DNA from: an uncultured Oribacterium sp.
GTDB taxonomy: Bacteria; Bacillota; Clostridia; Lachnospirales; Lachnospiraceae
DNA: 64,000 bases
Reading direction: 5' to 3'
Assembly: GCA_946413525.1 (NCBI GenBank)
Contig: CAMKKZ010000015.1
Coordinates: forward strand, 17,980-81,979
Within the stretch, counting starts at the first letter, position 1; each line of letters opens with the position of its first letter. The notes beneath the pieces were generated by a model. That model searched no databases and was not told the DNA's origin. It saw only the letters and a program-made list of their open reading frames with translations. Both the position numbers and the translations under genes were made by a program. Positions 16,602-25,280 of the stretch are shown in pieces.

Positions 16602-19600
16602 ATGGATAATGGCTCTATGCGGAACAAACAAAAGGGGGGCATGAAAAAAAGGGTTCTTTCTATGGCCGCTGGCCTTTTCTGTTTCATAATCCTGGCCATA
16701 GGTGCATGGCGTTATAACTATACTCGCATGGTGAAGCGGATGTCCACCTTGATGGAGCAGCAGATGGGAATTGTGGACGATATGTTCCGGGAAGCGGAAA
16801 ATAACATAAGGGAGAGCGAAATTTTTTTCAATGACATATGCATTTCCAAGGCGGAAACAATTGCTTATGCCGCCAGGGAAAGCAAAGAATTTCGTATGGA
16901 TGATTTCTATCTTCGGGACCTCCGGGATCAGCTCCTCGTACAGAACATCGTGATCCTGGATCGGGAAGGGAATGTGCTTGCCAGGGCTGTTAATGATGGG
17001 AAGGATTACCGACGGGCGATATTCAATGAGCTCCGAACCGTCTTTTTTGACGGGAAGGGAAGCGGAGGCTTTGCCGTTAATGACATCGATACGGTAGATA
17101 ATTTCATGGCCCCCAGATATTACGCGGCCCGTATCGATAATGACCGGGAGGTGGTGATCTGCAAGGATTCTTTTGAACTTTTCGTCATTCATGACAGGAT
17201 CTTTAGCTGGGAATCCCTGCTGGAGGACATGAAGCAGAATGTAGACTGTACTGCTTTCGCTGTTTCCATGGACGATTATTCCATATTGTATTACCCCGAA
17301 CGTGAGATGCAAGGAGAGGATGTCACGGCCCTCGGTCTTTCCCCGGAGGTACTAACGGACTCCTTTATCGGGCATATCAAGATGAACAATTCATCCTATT
17401 ACCTCGGCGTCCGGGAATTTCCCGAATACGGAGTCTTTCTTTGCTTTGCCCTGTCCTTTGAGGCAAGATATCGGAATGCGGTGAAGCAGTACCGGCTTGT
17501 GCTTTTAGCCTGCGTGCTCCTCATCCTGACGCTTACCTGCTACTCCCTGTTTAGTATATCCGACTGGGAAATGCTTGAAACTGTGCCGGATGAAAGGGAA
17601 AAACGGCGTTTTGCCGGGCGCCTTGGCTTCATACTCATTACCGGGTGCATTGGCATCCTCCTTTTCACGATATATATCGGACGATTATTCAGAATATACC
17701 AGCTGACGCTGAACGTGGAAGGAATGGCAGATAAGGCGTGTCAGGCTGCCGAGCTTACGTCTTACTATGCCAAATTCGTGCAGGAATTATATGACGTGCA
17801 GTATATTTCGAAGGCAAGCCAGGCCTCCTGGTTTCTTTCCGAGGATCCTTCCTTGCTGGATCCCGTGAAGCTGCGCGGTCTTTCCTATAAGCTTGGGGCT
17901 GAGTATATGGTCATTTATGACATGGAGGGGAAGGAGGTCCTTTCCGATTCATCGTACCGAAATCTTAGCATAAGCAGCAACCCTGATGATCCTTCTTATG
18001 ATTTCCAGCGTCTGATGTTGGGAAAGCCAACATATGTACAGGATATCCTTGAGGATCCGCTTACCGGGGAGAGGGAAAAAAAGGTTGGATCTCTCCTTTA
18101 TGATAAGAAAGGCGCGGCAAACGGATTCGTCATCATTTCCTTTCTCCCCTGGGGTCTGGAATCCGAGGAGTCCAGGCTTTCCCTGAACTCGGCGATGGGA
18201 CGTTTTGGGGATCGGGAGAACAGCTTTGCCATAGCGCTTGACAAGGAAACGGGAGTCGTCAAAGCCTCAGGCAAATGGGGGCTGGAAGGCCAGGATGCCG
18301 CATCCGTGGGAATCAAGGATTCCCATATGGATGATATGTTCAATGGTTTTTTGAAGCTGCCGGACGGGGATTACCTTGCGGCCTGTACGGAAGCGGACGA
18401 GATATACTGCTACTATGTGTATTCCAGGGAGCTGATCGGGATACGAAGCCTGGAGGAAAGCCTGGATTTTGCCGTGATACTGCTTCCATGCTTTATTTTC
18501 TTCCTCTATCCGGTGCTGGTGCTGGATTCCATAGGCATTCCGAGATTTTCCCTGCCTTTCCTGACCGGGCAGGCAGAAGAAGGGCAGATAGCTGATGGCG
18601 TTGCAGGGAGGAGCGTGGCCCCGCTTGATGGCGTATCGGAGGGGAGCATAGCCCCGGCCGACAGCGAGCTCAGTGTGCCTGTGCTTCCGGCCGATGGCGT
18701 ATATCCGGCCAATGCCGCAGAAAATGGCGTATCCCCGGCTGGCAGCGTACTTGGTGAAAATGCGGTTCCGGTCGAGCTTCCAGGGGAGAATGTTTCCCCT
18801 GTAAATGGCGGCGGGGAGCTGCCGCCCCTGAGGACGGAGGTCCCGCTGCTGCAGGCGGATGGCGGAAGGGCAAGGGTCAGCCAAGATCTGCGAAGAAAAG
18901 CGTATCGGAGCATTGAGGTCATCCTTCCGGATGGCAGCCGGAAACACACCATCAGCGCATGGGAGCGCTGGTCCATTATCTCGGATAGGAATGGACGCCT
19001 GCGGGTTCATGAAAAGATCTTCCTTCTGCTTCGGTGGATCCGTACGAGTATTGGCATCTGCCTGGGGCTTTTGTTCCTGAACAGGATCCGGCTGGACCCC
19101 GATGAATCCCTTTTCCGTTTCGTTGTTGACGCGGATTGGGCATATGGCCTGAATATTTACGCGGTCACGGCCTGCTTTTTTACTTATTTCATTCTTAGTG
19201 CGGCAGACAGCATTATACGAAGATTGCTCCGACTTCTTGCGGTCTCCCTGGACTCGCAGGGGGAGACGGTCTGCAGGATGCTAAGCAGCTTCTGCAGGTA
19301 TTCCGTGATTTTGGTGCAGATATTCCTCTGCCTTACGGCTCTGGGTGCGGATACCAGGGCAATGCTGGCCTCAGCAGGAATCTTCAGCCTGGTCATCGGC
19401 CTGGGGGCCCGACCACTGATTTCCGATATTATCGCGGGACTTTTCATTATTTTTGAAAGTGAATTCCGCGTCGGCGACATTATCCAGGACAAGAACGGCT
19501 ACAGGGGGATGGTGCAGGAGATAGGCGTGCGTTCCACGAAGCTGGTGGACGACAGGCAGAATGTGAAAGTCATCTGCAATTCGGAGCTTTCAAACATTAT

Positions 19601-19910
19601 CAATATGACTAAGAAACTATCTTATGCCGTATGTGATATACAGTTGGATACGAAGATTTCCCTGGAAGAGGTGGAAGAGATCCTTCAAAGGGAGCTTCCC
19701 AGCCTTCCGGCCAGGTTGAGCGGGCTTATCGGTCTTCCGAAATATGAGGGCGTCGTTGCCCTCAATGCCATGCAGACCATTATACGCGTATCGGCTGACT
19801 GCGAGGAGTCCATGAGAGTGCAGCTCACCAATGAGCTGTACCGGGAGATACGTCTGGTGTTTGAGAAATGCAAGGTGGGGAATTACGGTGCGGATGCGCG
19901 TGGGGAATGA
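16602..19910 (+). CDS. MscS-type channel fused to a large double sensory ectodomain
   Basis: A 1102-aa membrane protein. An N-terminal anchor (about 17-38) is followed by a Cache-like extracellular sensor (40-285), a membrane helix (293-320), a further helix (340-365), a second extracellular sensor (365-625), and another helix (about 630-655). Then comes a low-complexity Ala/Gly/Pro/Val segment (665-760) and a cytoplasmic FHA-like or unknown stretch (RSIEVILPDGSRKHTISAWERW). The C-terminal part (from 800) is an MscS pore: FSLVIGLGARPLISDIIAGLFI near residue 927, then the beta domain with FRVGDIIQDKNGYRGMVQEIGVRSTKL. Possible starts are 16602, 16617 and 16641; the last has AAAGGGGGG before it and MKKR. 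A channel gated by a ligand-binding ectodomain is inferred, not shown. Confidence 0.85.
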   Translation: MDNGSMRNKQKGGMKKRVLSMAAGLFCFIILAIGAWRYNYTRMVKRMSTLMEQQMGIVDDMFREAENNIRESEIFFNDICISKAETIAYAARESKEFRMDDFYLRDLRDQLLVQNIVILDREGNVLARAVNDGKDYRRAIFNELRTVFFDGKGSGGFAVNDIDTVDNFMAPRYYAARIDNDREVVICKDSFELFVIHDRIFSWESLLEDMKQNVDCTAFAVSMDDYSILYYPEREMQGEDVTALGLSPEVLTDSFIGHIKMNNSSYYLGVREFPEYGVFLCFALSFEARYRNAVKQYRLVLLACVLLILTLTCYSLFSISDWEMLETVPDEREKRRFAGRLGFILITGCIGILLFTIYIGRLFRIYQLTLNVEGMADKACQAAELTSYYAKFVQELYDVQYISKASQASWFLSEDPSLLDPVKLRGLSYKLGAEYMVIYDMEGKEVLSDSSYRNLSISSNPDDPSYDFQRLMLGKPTYVQDILEDPLTGEREKKVGSLLYDKKGAANGFVIISFLPWGLESEESRLSLNSAMGRFGDRENSFAIALDKETGVVKASGKWGLEGQDAASVGIKDSHMDDMFNGFLKLPDGDYLAACTEADEIYCYYVYSRELIGIRSLEESLDFAVILLPCFIFFLYPVLVLDSIGIPRFSLPFLTGQAEEGQIADGVAGRSVAPLDGVSEGSIAPADSELSVPVLPADGVYPANAAENGVSPAGSVLGENAVPVELPGENVSPVNGGGELPPLRTEVPLLQADGGRARVSQDLRRKAYRSIEVILPDGSRKHTISAWERWSIISDRNGRLRVHEKIFLLLRWIRTSIGICLGLLFLNRIRLDPDESLFRFVVDADWAYGLNIYAVTACFFTYFILSAADSIIRRLLRLLAVSLDSQGETVCRMLSSFCRYSVILVQIFLCLTALGADTRAMLASAGIFSLVIGLGARPLISDIIAGLFIIFESEFRVGDIIQDKNGYRGMVQEIGVRSTKLVDDRQNVKVICNSELSNIINMTKKLSYAVCDIQLDTKISLEEVEEILQRELPSLPARLSGLIGLPKYEGVVALNAMQTIIRVSADCEESMRVQLTNELYREIRLVFEKCKVGNYGADARGE

Positions 19911-19911
19911 A

Positions 19912-20433
19912 ATGCTGTTTGACAATCATGATGTAAGTGTGATGGAAATGGCGGATGCAAGGGAATGGCGGGGGCGTATGCAAAGGCTTCTCCTTGAACG
20001 TTTTGGCAGGCCGCTATGTTGTTTCACCTTAAATGTGCCGGGCCCCCGCAAGGCGGATGATGACTTATGGTGGGCTTTCAGGGAAGGGGTAAGACGAATT
20101 TGCAAGGTCAGCAGCCGCAAAGGCTTTCGGATTCTTTACACTCAGGAGGATTCGTCAGTAACGGGATTCACATGGTATGGCGTTTTTGACGCTGAGGCGG
20201 AAGAGTTAAAGCGGGGCTTGATGGGTATTGAGGACGGGGACAGGCTTGGACGACTTTTTGACATGGATGTGATCCGGGAGGACGGAAGCAAGATTTCCAG
20301 GGAAGAGCTTGGCGCGGAGGGCAGGAAATGTCTTCTCTGCGGAAAGGCCGCGGCAGTCTGCGCCCGGAGCAGGAGCCATGAGGTATCGGAATTGCGGACC
20401 GAGATTTATCGCGTTATACGAATGAGCAAATGA
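19912..20433 (+). CDS. citX: Citrate lyase holo-acyl-carrier-protein synthase
   Basis: CitX transfers the phosphoribosyl-dephospho-CoA prosthetic group to the gamma subunit of citrate lyase. Family marks are the FTLNVPGPRKAD segment, a GDRLGRLFDMDVIREDGSKISREELG block and the closing CLLCGKAAAVCARSRSH motif. ATG 19912 lies one base after the channel gene stop with GTGGGG upstream; ATG 19894, overlapping, is an alternative. The protein is about 173 aa, the usual length. citG follows 166 bp later. The lyase genes citDEF are not in the window. Confidence 0.9.
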   Translation: MLFDNHDVSVMEMADAREWRGRMQRLLLERFGRPLCCFTLNVPGPRKADDDLWWAFREGVRRICKVSSRKGFRILYTQEDSSVTGFTWYGVFDAEAEELKRGLMGIEDGDRLGRLFDMDVIREDGSKISREELGAEGRKCLLCGKAAAVCARSRSHEVSELRTEIYRVIRMSK

Positions 20434-20599
20434 ATTCGCGAATGGGTTTACGAATGGATTTGCAAAAGAGTTTATAAATGAATCCTCATGTTTGCGATGT
20501 GTTCATGAACGAATTCGCGAAAGAGTTTGTGAATAAAATTCACGAATCGATTCATTAATGAATCCGCAAAAGAAATAGCTGATTGGAGAGTGGAAGAGG
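20434..20599. repeat. Degenerate 12/24-bp tandem repeat between citX and citG
   Basis: The gap is made of imperfect copies of CGAATG-G-TTTRCGAA words (GAATTCGCGAA, TACGAATGGATTTGCAAAAGAG and variants). One frame reads as a peptide repeat of Asn-Glu-Phe / Asn-Gly-Phe but has no start. It resembles an expanded coding repeat that lies outside a gene. Confidence 0.65.
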
Positions 20600-22195
20600 T
20601 TGAAGTTTGACAGGCTGCAGGACATGATTGCGCAGGCGCTGATGGCTGAGGTGGAAACTACGCCAAAGCCGGGGCTGGTTGACCGTCTTGACAATGGTGC
20701 CCATGAGGATATGGATATAGAGACTTTTGCGGCAAGCACAGAAGCGATCACGCCATATCTGGCGGAAATGTTTTTTGTGGCTTATCAGGGAATGCAGGGA
20801 ATGGCGTCGGACAAGCTTCTTTCGGATGATTCCAGGGATGACGCGTCTTCGTCGGGCAATTTCCTGAACCATCCTGTTCATCCCGAGCGTTCGGATAATC
20901 CTGATGGACATGATCATGTTGCTCGTCCGGATTATCCTGATCATGTCGATGATTCGAGTAATGCTGCTCACCTCAATGCTGCTGACGATATAAATCCTGC
21001 TGCTCACCACGATGATGCCGATGATATAAATCCTGCTGCTCATCCTAATGATGCTGGTGATATAAATCCTGCCGATTGCCGTGACCCTGCCAACAATATA
21101 AATCCTGCCAATCGCCCTGATGATGCTGATGATTATAATCCTGCTGATGTTCCGGATTATACCGTATCGCATTTTTCCCCTGTGGAGACTTCATTTCCTA
21201 CATTGACATCTTCGGATTCATGGAGACTGGCTTTTTCCGGTCAGATTCCGGAAGGGGATTATACGAAGGAAGAATTGATATTTCTGCGTATCCGGGAAAT
21301 TGGAAAGAGGGCAGAACAGGCGATGTATCTTGCCACGGGAGGTATCAATACCCATAAAGGGATGATTTTCAATATGGGTGTCCTTCTTGCGGCAGCAGGT
21401 TGTTATTTTCGACAGAGAGATAATGAGGATCCGGCTGTCAGTGACGATATTTTGGAGACCGTATCCATAATCAACAAAATTCTGATGCTCACTCCGCGTT
21501 TATGCGGCAGGATTTTGAGGGATGAGCTGGACAGGATGCGGGAGCGGGAACCTGTCACCCATGGAGAAAGGCTGTTTCATAAATTTGGAGAAACAGGGGT
21601 CAGGGGGCAAGCCATGGAAGGATTTCCAATCCTCCGGGATGTTTCGGTTCCGGCAATGGCCAAATACCTTGAGCCTGCCCCTGAAATCCTTCGGGCAGTA
21701 AAAGATAATGCCGCTTTCCTGCAGTCCCTTTCCCTTTACCGGGAGCCGTGGAAAAGCCCTGTATACCTGAATGCTGTCTATATCAACGTCCTTCTTTCCA
21801 TTGCGTCCGTGCTGGATGATACCAATGTGCTTTTCAGGAGTTCCCATGCTGGAATGGAGCTTTTGAAAGAGGACTGCCGTTACGCTTTGTCCCTGGGCGG
21901 AGCCTTTACAGCGCGTGGCATGGAGGCGGTGGAGGAATTGAATCTGGACCTTATCTGGAGGAACATCAGCCCGGGAGGCTCTGCGGACTGCCTTGCGGTG
22001 ACAATTCTTCTTTGGGAGCTTGTCAATGAATTTAAGAGAGGTTCTGCAAATGAATTTTCAGGAGTTCCTGATGAGCCGGATTGCCCCGAAAGCGTTTCAC
22101 TATGTCAGAACTTAGAGCAGCCAAAACCCACTCTGATAGATGAGCCGGTTTGCCCCGCAGGCGGTTCGTTATGTCAGAATTCAGAGCGGCAATAA
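20600..22195 (+). CDS. citG: Triphosphoribosyl-dephospho-CoA synthase with repeat insertion and repeat-derived tail
   Basis: CitG makes the precursor of the citrate lyase prosthetic group from ATP and dephospho-CoA. Core motifs are VETTPKPGLVDRLDNGAHEDM (residues 16-36), RIREIGKRAEQAMYLATGGINTHKG (near 230-255) and the GGAFTARGMEAVEELN / GGSADCLAVTILLWEL end. At 531 aa it is much longer than the usual 280-300. About 110 residues (94-200) are an insert of 13-17-residue repeats rich in Asp, Asn, Ala, His and Pro (DDINPAAHHDDA). The last 40 residues are translated R1 repeat. The start is TTG 20600 after a GGAGAG site; ATG 20624 is the alternative. The enzyme core looks intact. Confidence 0.85.
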   Translation: MKFDRLQDMIAQALMAEVETTPKPGLVDRLDNGAHEDMDIETFAASTEAITPYLAEMFFVAYQGMQGMASDKLLSDDSRDDASSSGNFLNHPVHPERSDNPDGHDHVARPDYPDHVDDSSNAAHLNAADDINPAAHHDDADDINPAAHPNDAGDINPADCRDPANNINPANRPDDADDYNPADVPDYTVSHFSPVETSFPTLTSSDSWRLAFSGQIPEGDYTKEELIFLRIREIGKRAEQAMYLATGGINTHKGMIFNMGVLLAAAGCYFRQRDNEDPAVSDDILETVSIINKILMLTPRLCGRILRDELDRMREREPVTHGERLFHKFGETGVRGQAMEGFPILRDVSVPAMAKYLEPAPEILRAVKDNAAFLQSLSLYREPWKSPVYLNAVYINVLLSIASVLDDTNVLFRSSHAGMELLKEDCRYALSLGGAFTARGMEAVEELNLDLIWRNISPGGSADCLAVTILLWELVNEFKRGSANEFSGVPDEPDCPESVSLCQNLEQPKPTLIDEPVCPAGGSLCQNSERQ

Positions 22196-22350
22196 AACCA
22201 CTCTAATAGATGAGCCTTGCTGACGCGATGCCGCATCGGTTTGTCATGAACTCAGAGTGGCTAAAACCCACTCTGATAGATGAGCCGGTTTGCCCCGAAA
22301 GCGTTTCGCAATGTTAGAATTCAGAGTGGCTAAAACCCACTCTGATAGAT
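22070..22350. repeat. R1 dispersed repeat, four tandem units overlapping the citG end
   Basis: Units start at 22070, 22139, 22209 and 22279 (69-70 bp apart), each GATGAGCC...TTTGCCCCG...TCAGAATTCAGAGTGGCTAAAACCCACTCTGATA. Each holds a stem of up to 9 bp (TCAGAGTGG/CCACTCTGA) around a 7-nt loop, with paired changes between units. The first two units are inside the citG frame. No gene is seen between 22196 and 22679; a TTAGAGGACTAAAGCATCT block at 22434 also recurs at 61163. Confidence 0.85.
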
Positions 22351-22679
22351 GAAGAAGGTTCAGATTGAAGTCCGAAGGATTTCCGCGAACAGCAGGGGGA
22401 TATGAATTCCGGCATTTTTTGGAATGATTCAGCCTTAGAGGACTAAAGCATCTGTAGCAAAGTATAAAATACTGCAAAGAAAAAGCTTTTTGGGAACGAG
22501 GTCAAAGTATCAGTCCGCTAAAGATCGGGGTAATGGAAACATATCTGGTTTTAATGGAACGGGGGTGAGGAAAGCGGGAGAGGATGAGAAGAACCCGAAA
22601 AAGTCAGTGTGATATCAAGCAAAGCAGGGAGTTTCAGAGAAATTAAAGAAACCAAAGAATAGCACAGAAAGGAGCAAAG

Positions 22680-25280
22680 ATGTACGAATGTCCCAGTTGC
22701 GCAGGGGATCTGCGCTTTGATATTTCGTTGCAAAAGCTGAAATGCTCGCACTGCGGCAATTCCTACGACCCGGCCGGGATTGAAAGGGAATGGGATGCTG
22801 AGGAACACCTGGATCCGGAGAATTACCGGGTGCAGGTCTTCACCTGTCCCGAGTGCGGCGCGGAAATCGAAAGCACAAATCTTTCCGCAACCGGCTTTTG
22901 CAGCTACTGCGGTGCCGCCACTGTTTTTTCCAGCCGTCTGAAGGATGAGAAACGGCCTGAAAAGATCATACCTTTTCGAATCAGCAAAGAGCAATGCAAG
23001 GACTCCTACCGCAAAATGATGAACAGGCATCCTTATACCTCCAAATTGCTGAAGGATCCGGAATTCCTGAATAATTTCGTTGGCTTTTACCTTCCTTATT
23101 GGTGCTATGATTCCGGAATTCACGATACATTATCGATTTCCGGAAAAAAGACTTATCATCGTGGCAATTACGAATACATTGATACATATGGCCTGACAGC
23201 ACATCTGGATGCCGACTACGCGGGTCTTTCCTATGACGCCTCCAGTTCTTTTGATGACCATATCAGTGGGAGAATCGCGCCTTACAGTGTATTTGACATG
23301 GTGGACTTTGCTCCGGGCTATCTTTTGGGATTTTACGCGGACACGGCAGATGTGCCGGCAAAGGTTTATTCCGATGACGCGGCAAAGTTTATTGCTGAGG
23401 ACATTGTGGATAATTACGAAAAAACTCCCGCTTTCCGTGGTTATACCATTGACAATGAAAAATCATCCCTCCAAATCGCGAGGCAGCTTCACAGGACCAT
23501 GAAAGAGCGGAGGGCCATGTTCCCGGTCTGGTTCCTGACCTGGAGAAAGGGCGATCGAGTCGCCTATTCCGTCGTGAATGGCGCCACCGGCAAAATCTAC
23601 GCAGATATTCCCGTAGACTGGTTTGGATTTTTTATTGGCTTCTTTCTGATTTCCGTACTTATTTTTGTTCTTTTGAATCTTGTTTTTTCCCTTTCCCTTA
23701 CACCCAAGGTGACATTGGTGGTCACGGCTTTTCTGTCCCTGCTCACGATCTTTTTGAATTATCTGGAAACGAGGGCAATTCTGGAGAGGGAGCTTCATGT
23801 TCTTGACCAGGGCTTCCAATGGAAAAATCAGGGCAGTATTGGGGCCAGTGCCACATTGAACAATGCCTTTAAAGGAGGAAATTCGGCTCTTCGGGAAGCT
23901 GCGGATGAAATGATAAAAGAAAAGGAGAAAGAGAAGGAAAAGGAAAGGCTCAGTGCTGAGAATTCTTTGGATAATCAAAATCCTCAAGATTTCCAAAATG
24001 CCGGGAATTCTCAGGGCTATCAAAATGCTGAGAACCCCTATGGCTACCAAAATGCCGGGAATTCTCAGGGCTATCAAAATGCTGAGAACCCCTATGGCTA
24101 TCAAAATGCCAGGACTCCTCAGGGCTATCAAAATGCTGAGAATCCCTATGGCTATCAAAATCCCCAGGGTTCTCAAAACGTACAAAACAATCAGGCTTTC
24201 ATGTTCGGACAGACCGCCGGACAGCCTCAGCAGGGCTTCAATTCAGCAGGTCAGCCGCAGGCCGGCTTTGTTTCGGCAGGCGGATTCTCAGGCTACGGCC
24301 AGATGAACAATGTCCAGCCGGGCTACGGCCAGATGAACAACGCTCAGCCGGGTTACGGCCAGATGAACAATGCCCAGCCGGGTTATGGCCAGATGAACAA
24401 TGCTCAGCCGGGTTACGGCCAGATGAACAATGCCCAGCCGGGTTATGGCCAGATGAACAATGCCCAGCCGGGCTACGGCCAGATGAACAACGCTCAGCCG
24501 GGTTACGGCCAGATGAACAATGCCCAGCCGGGTTACGGCCAGAATAACAGTTTTCAGTCGGGCTATAACGGTCAGCCTGTATTTGGCCAACCCGGATCCG
24601 GCCAGCCCGCATTTGGTCAATCTGAAAATGTCCAGTCTGCTTACAGCACCCAATCCGGATACGGTACTCAATCCGGTTATGGCGCCCAGCCAGGCTATAA
24701 CGGAGTGCCTGTCGGCGGTACGCCGTATGCTGATGGATTTGCCTATGAATCTGACGAACAAGAAGATGATGAGAATCCCTATGATTCCGGAAATGGCAGC
24801 GGTACTTCATCTTATAGAAACAAGAGCGGAAAACGTCAGACGAAAACAAAGGACAAGAAAAAGAAAGAGAAAAAGAAAGAAAACTCAATTACCAGTATTA
24901 TTAGCGGTCTCTTCATAGCAATAGGATGTGTTTGCGCATTAGGCGGCGAATGGATCATAGACTGGGTTTTCGATCATTTTCTTGAAAGTTTCCTGATCAT
25001 CCTGATGCTGACAACGATCATAATGTTTTTTGTGATCGTCGGGGAAAAGAAAAAGATGAATACGGGAAGCTTTTCTGAAGCTTTTGGATCCGTGGCAGCC
25101 ATTGTGGTCAGCGTGGTGGTCAGCGTATGGAATCCATTCGAGGATATGATTTATTACGGGGCCTGCATTTTCAGTTTTCTGGCCGTTGGCTGGAATATCA
25201 TAGGAATACTCCGCAAGTACAATTTGCTTTGTACAAGGCCATTGCCGCAGGAGTTCAACAGGGAGGGAGGACAGCAATGA
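22680..25280 (+). CDS. Zinc-ribbon membrane protein with prion-like repeats (YdjG-like)
   Basis: An 866-aa protein. Two N-terminal zinc ribbons (CPSC..CSHC at 4-25 and CPEC..CSYC at 59-79) precede a domain shared with B. subtilis YdjG and other TFIIB-type zinc-ribbon proteins (FRISKEQCKDSYRKMMNRHP, VGFYLPYWCYDS). Two membrane helices follow (about 318-338, 342-362), then a charged coil. Next is a low-complexity region: PYGYQNAGNSQGYQNAEN units (about 440-500) and nine GYGQMNNAQP decapeptides (538-627). Two or more further helices (about 740-760, 770-790, 805-850) end the protein. The AAAGGAG site fits ATG 22680. It overlaps the TPM-domain gene by 4 bp, as ydjG and ydjH are neighbours in B. 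subtilis. The role in membrane stress is inferred from that homology. Confidence 0.85.
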   Translation: MYECPSCAGDLRFDISLQKLKCSHCGNSYDPAGIEREWDAEEHLDPENYRVQVFTCPECGAEIESTNLSATGFCSYCGAATVFSSRLKDEKRPEKIIPFRISKEQCKDSYRKMMNRHPYTSKLLKDPEFLNNFVGFYLPYWCYDSGIHDTLSISGKKTYHRGNYEYIDTYGLTAHLDADYAGLSYDASSSFDDHISGRIAPYSVFDMVDFAPGYLLGFYADTADVPAKVYSDDAAKFIAEDIVDNYEKTPAFRGYTIDNEKSSLQIARQLHRTMKERRAMFPVWFLTWRKGDRVAYSVVNGATGKIYADIPVDWFGFFIGFFLISVLIFVLLNLVFSLSLTPKVTLVVTAFLSLLTIFLNYLETRAILERELHVLDQGFQWKNQGSIGASATLNNAFKGGNSALREAADEMIKEKEKEKEKERLSAENSLDNQNPQDFQNAGNSQGYQNAENPYGYQNAGNSQGYQNAENPYGYQNARTPQGYQNAENPYGYQNPQGSQNVQNNQAFMFGQTAGQPQQGFNSAGQPQAGFVSAGGFSGYGQMNNVQPGYGQMNNAQPGYGQMNNAQPGYGQMNNAQPGYGQMNNAQPGYGQMNNAQPGYGQMNNAQPGYGQMNNAQPGYGQNNSFQSGYNGQPVFGQPGSGQPAFGQSENVQSAYSTQSGYGTQSGYGAQPGYNGVPVGGTPYADGFAYESDEQEDDENPYDSGNGSGTSSYRNKSGKRQTKTKDKKKKEKKKENSITSIISGLFIAIGCVCALGGEWIIDWVFDHFLESFLIILMLTTIIMFFVIVGEKKKMNTGSFSEAFGSVAAIVVSVVVSVWNPFEDMIYYGACIFSFLAVGWNIIGILRKYNLLCTRPLPQEFNREGGQQ
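24291..24560. repeat. 30-bp tandem repeat inside the YdjG-like gene
   Basis: Eight near-exact 30-bp units from 24291 plus a ninth diverged one encode GYGQMNNAQP. Differences are almost only at third positions. A neighbouring 54/27-bp repeat at about 24000-24165 encodes QNAENPYGY and QNAGNSQGY. Confidence 0.95.
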
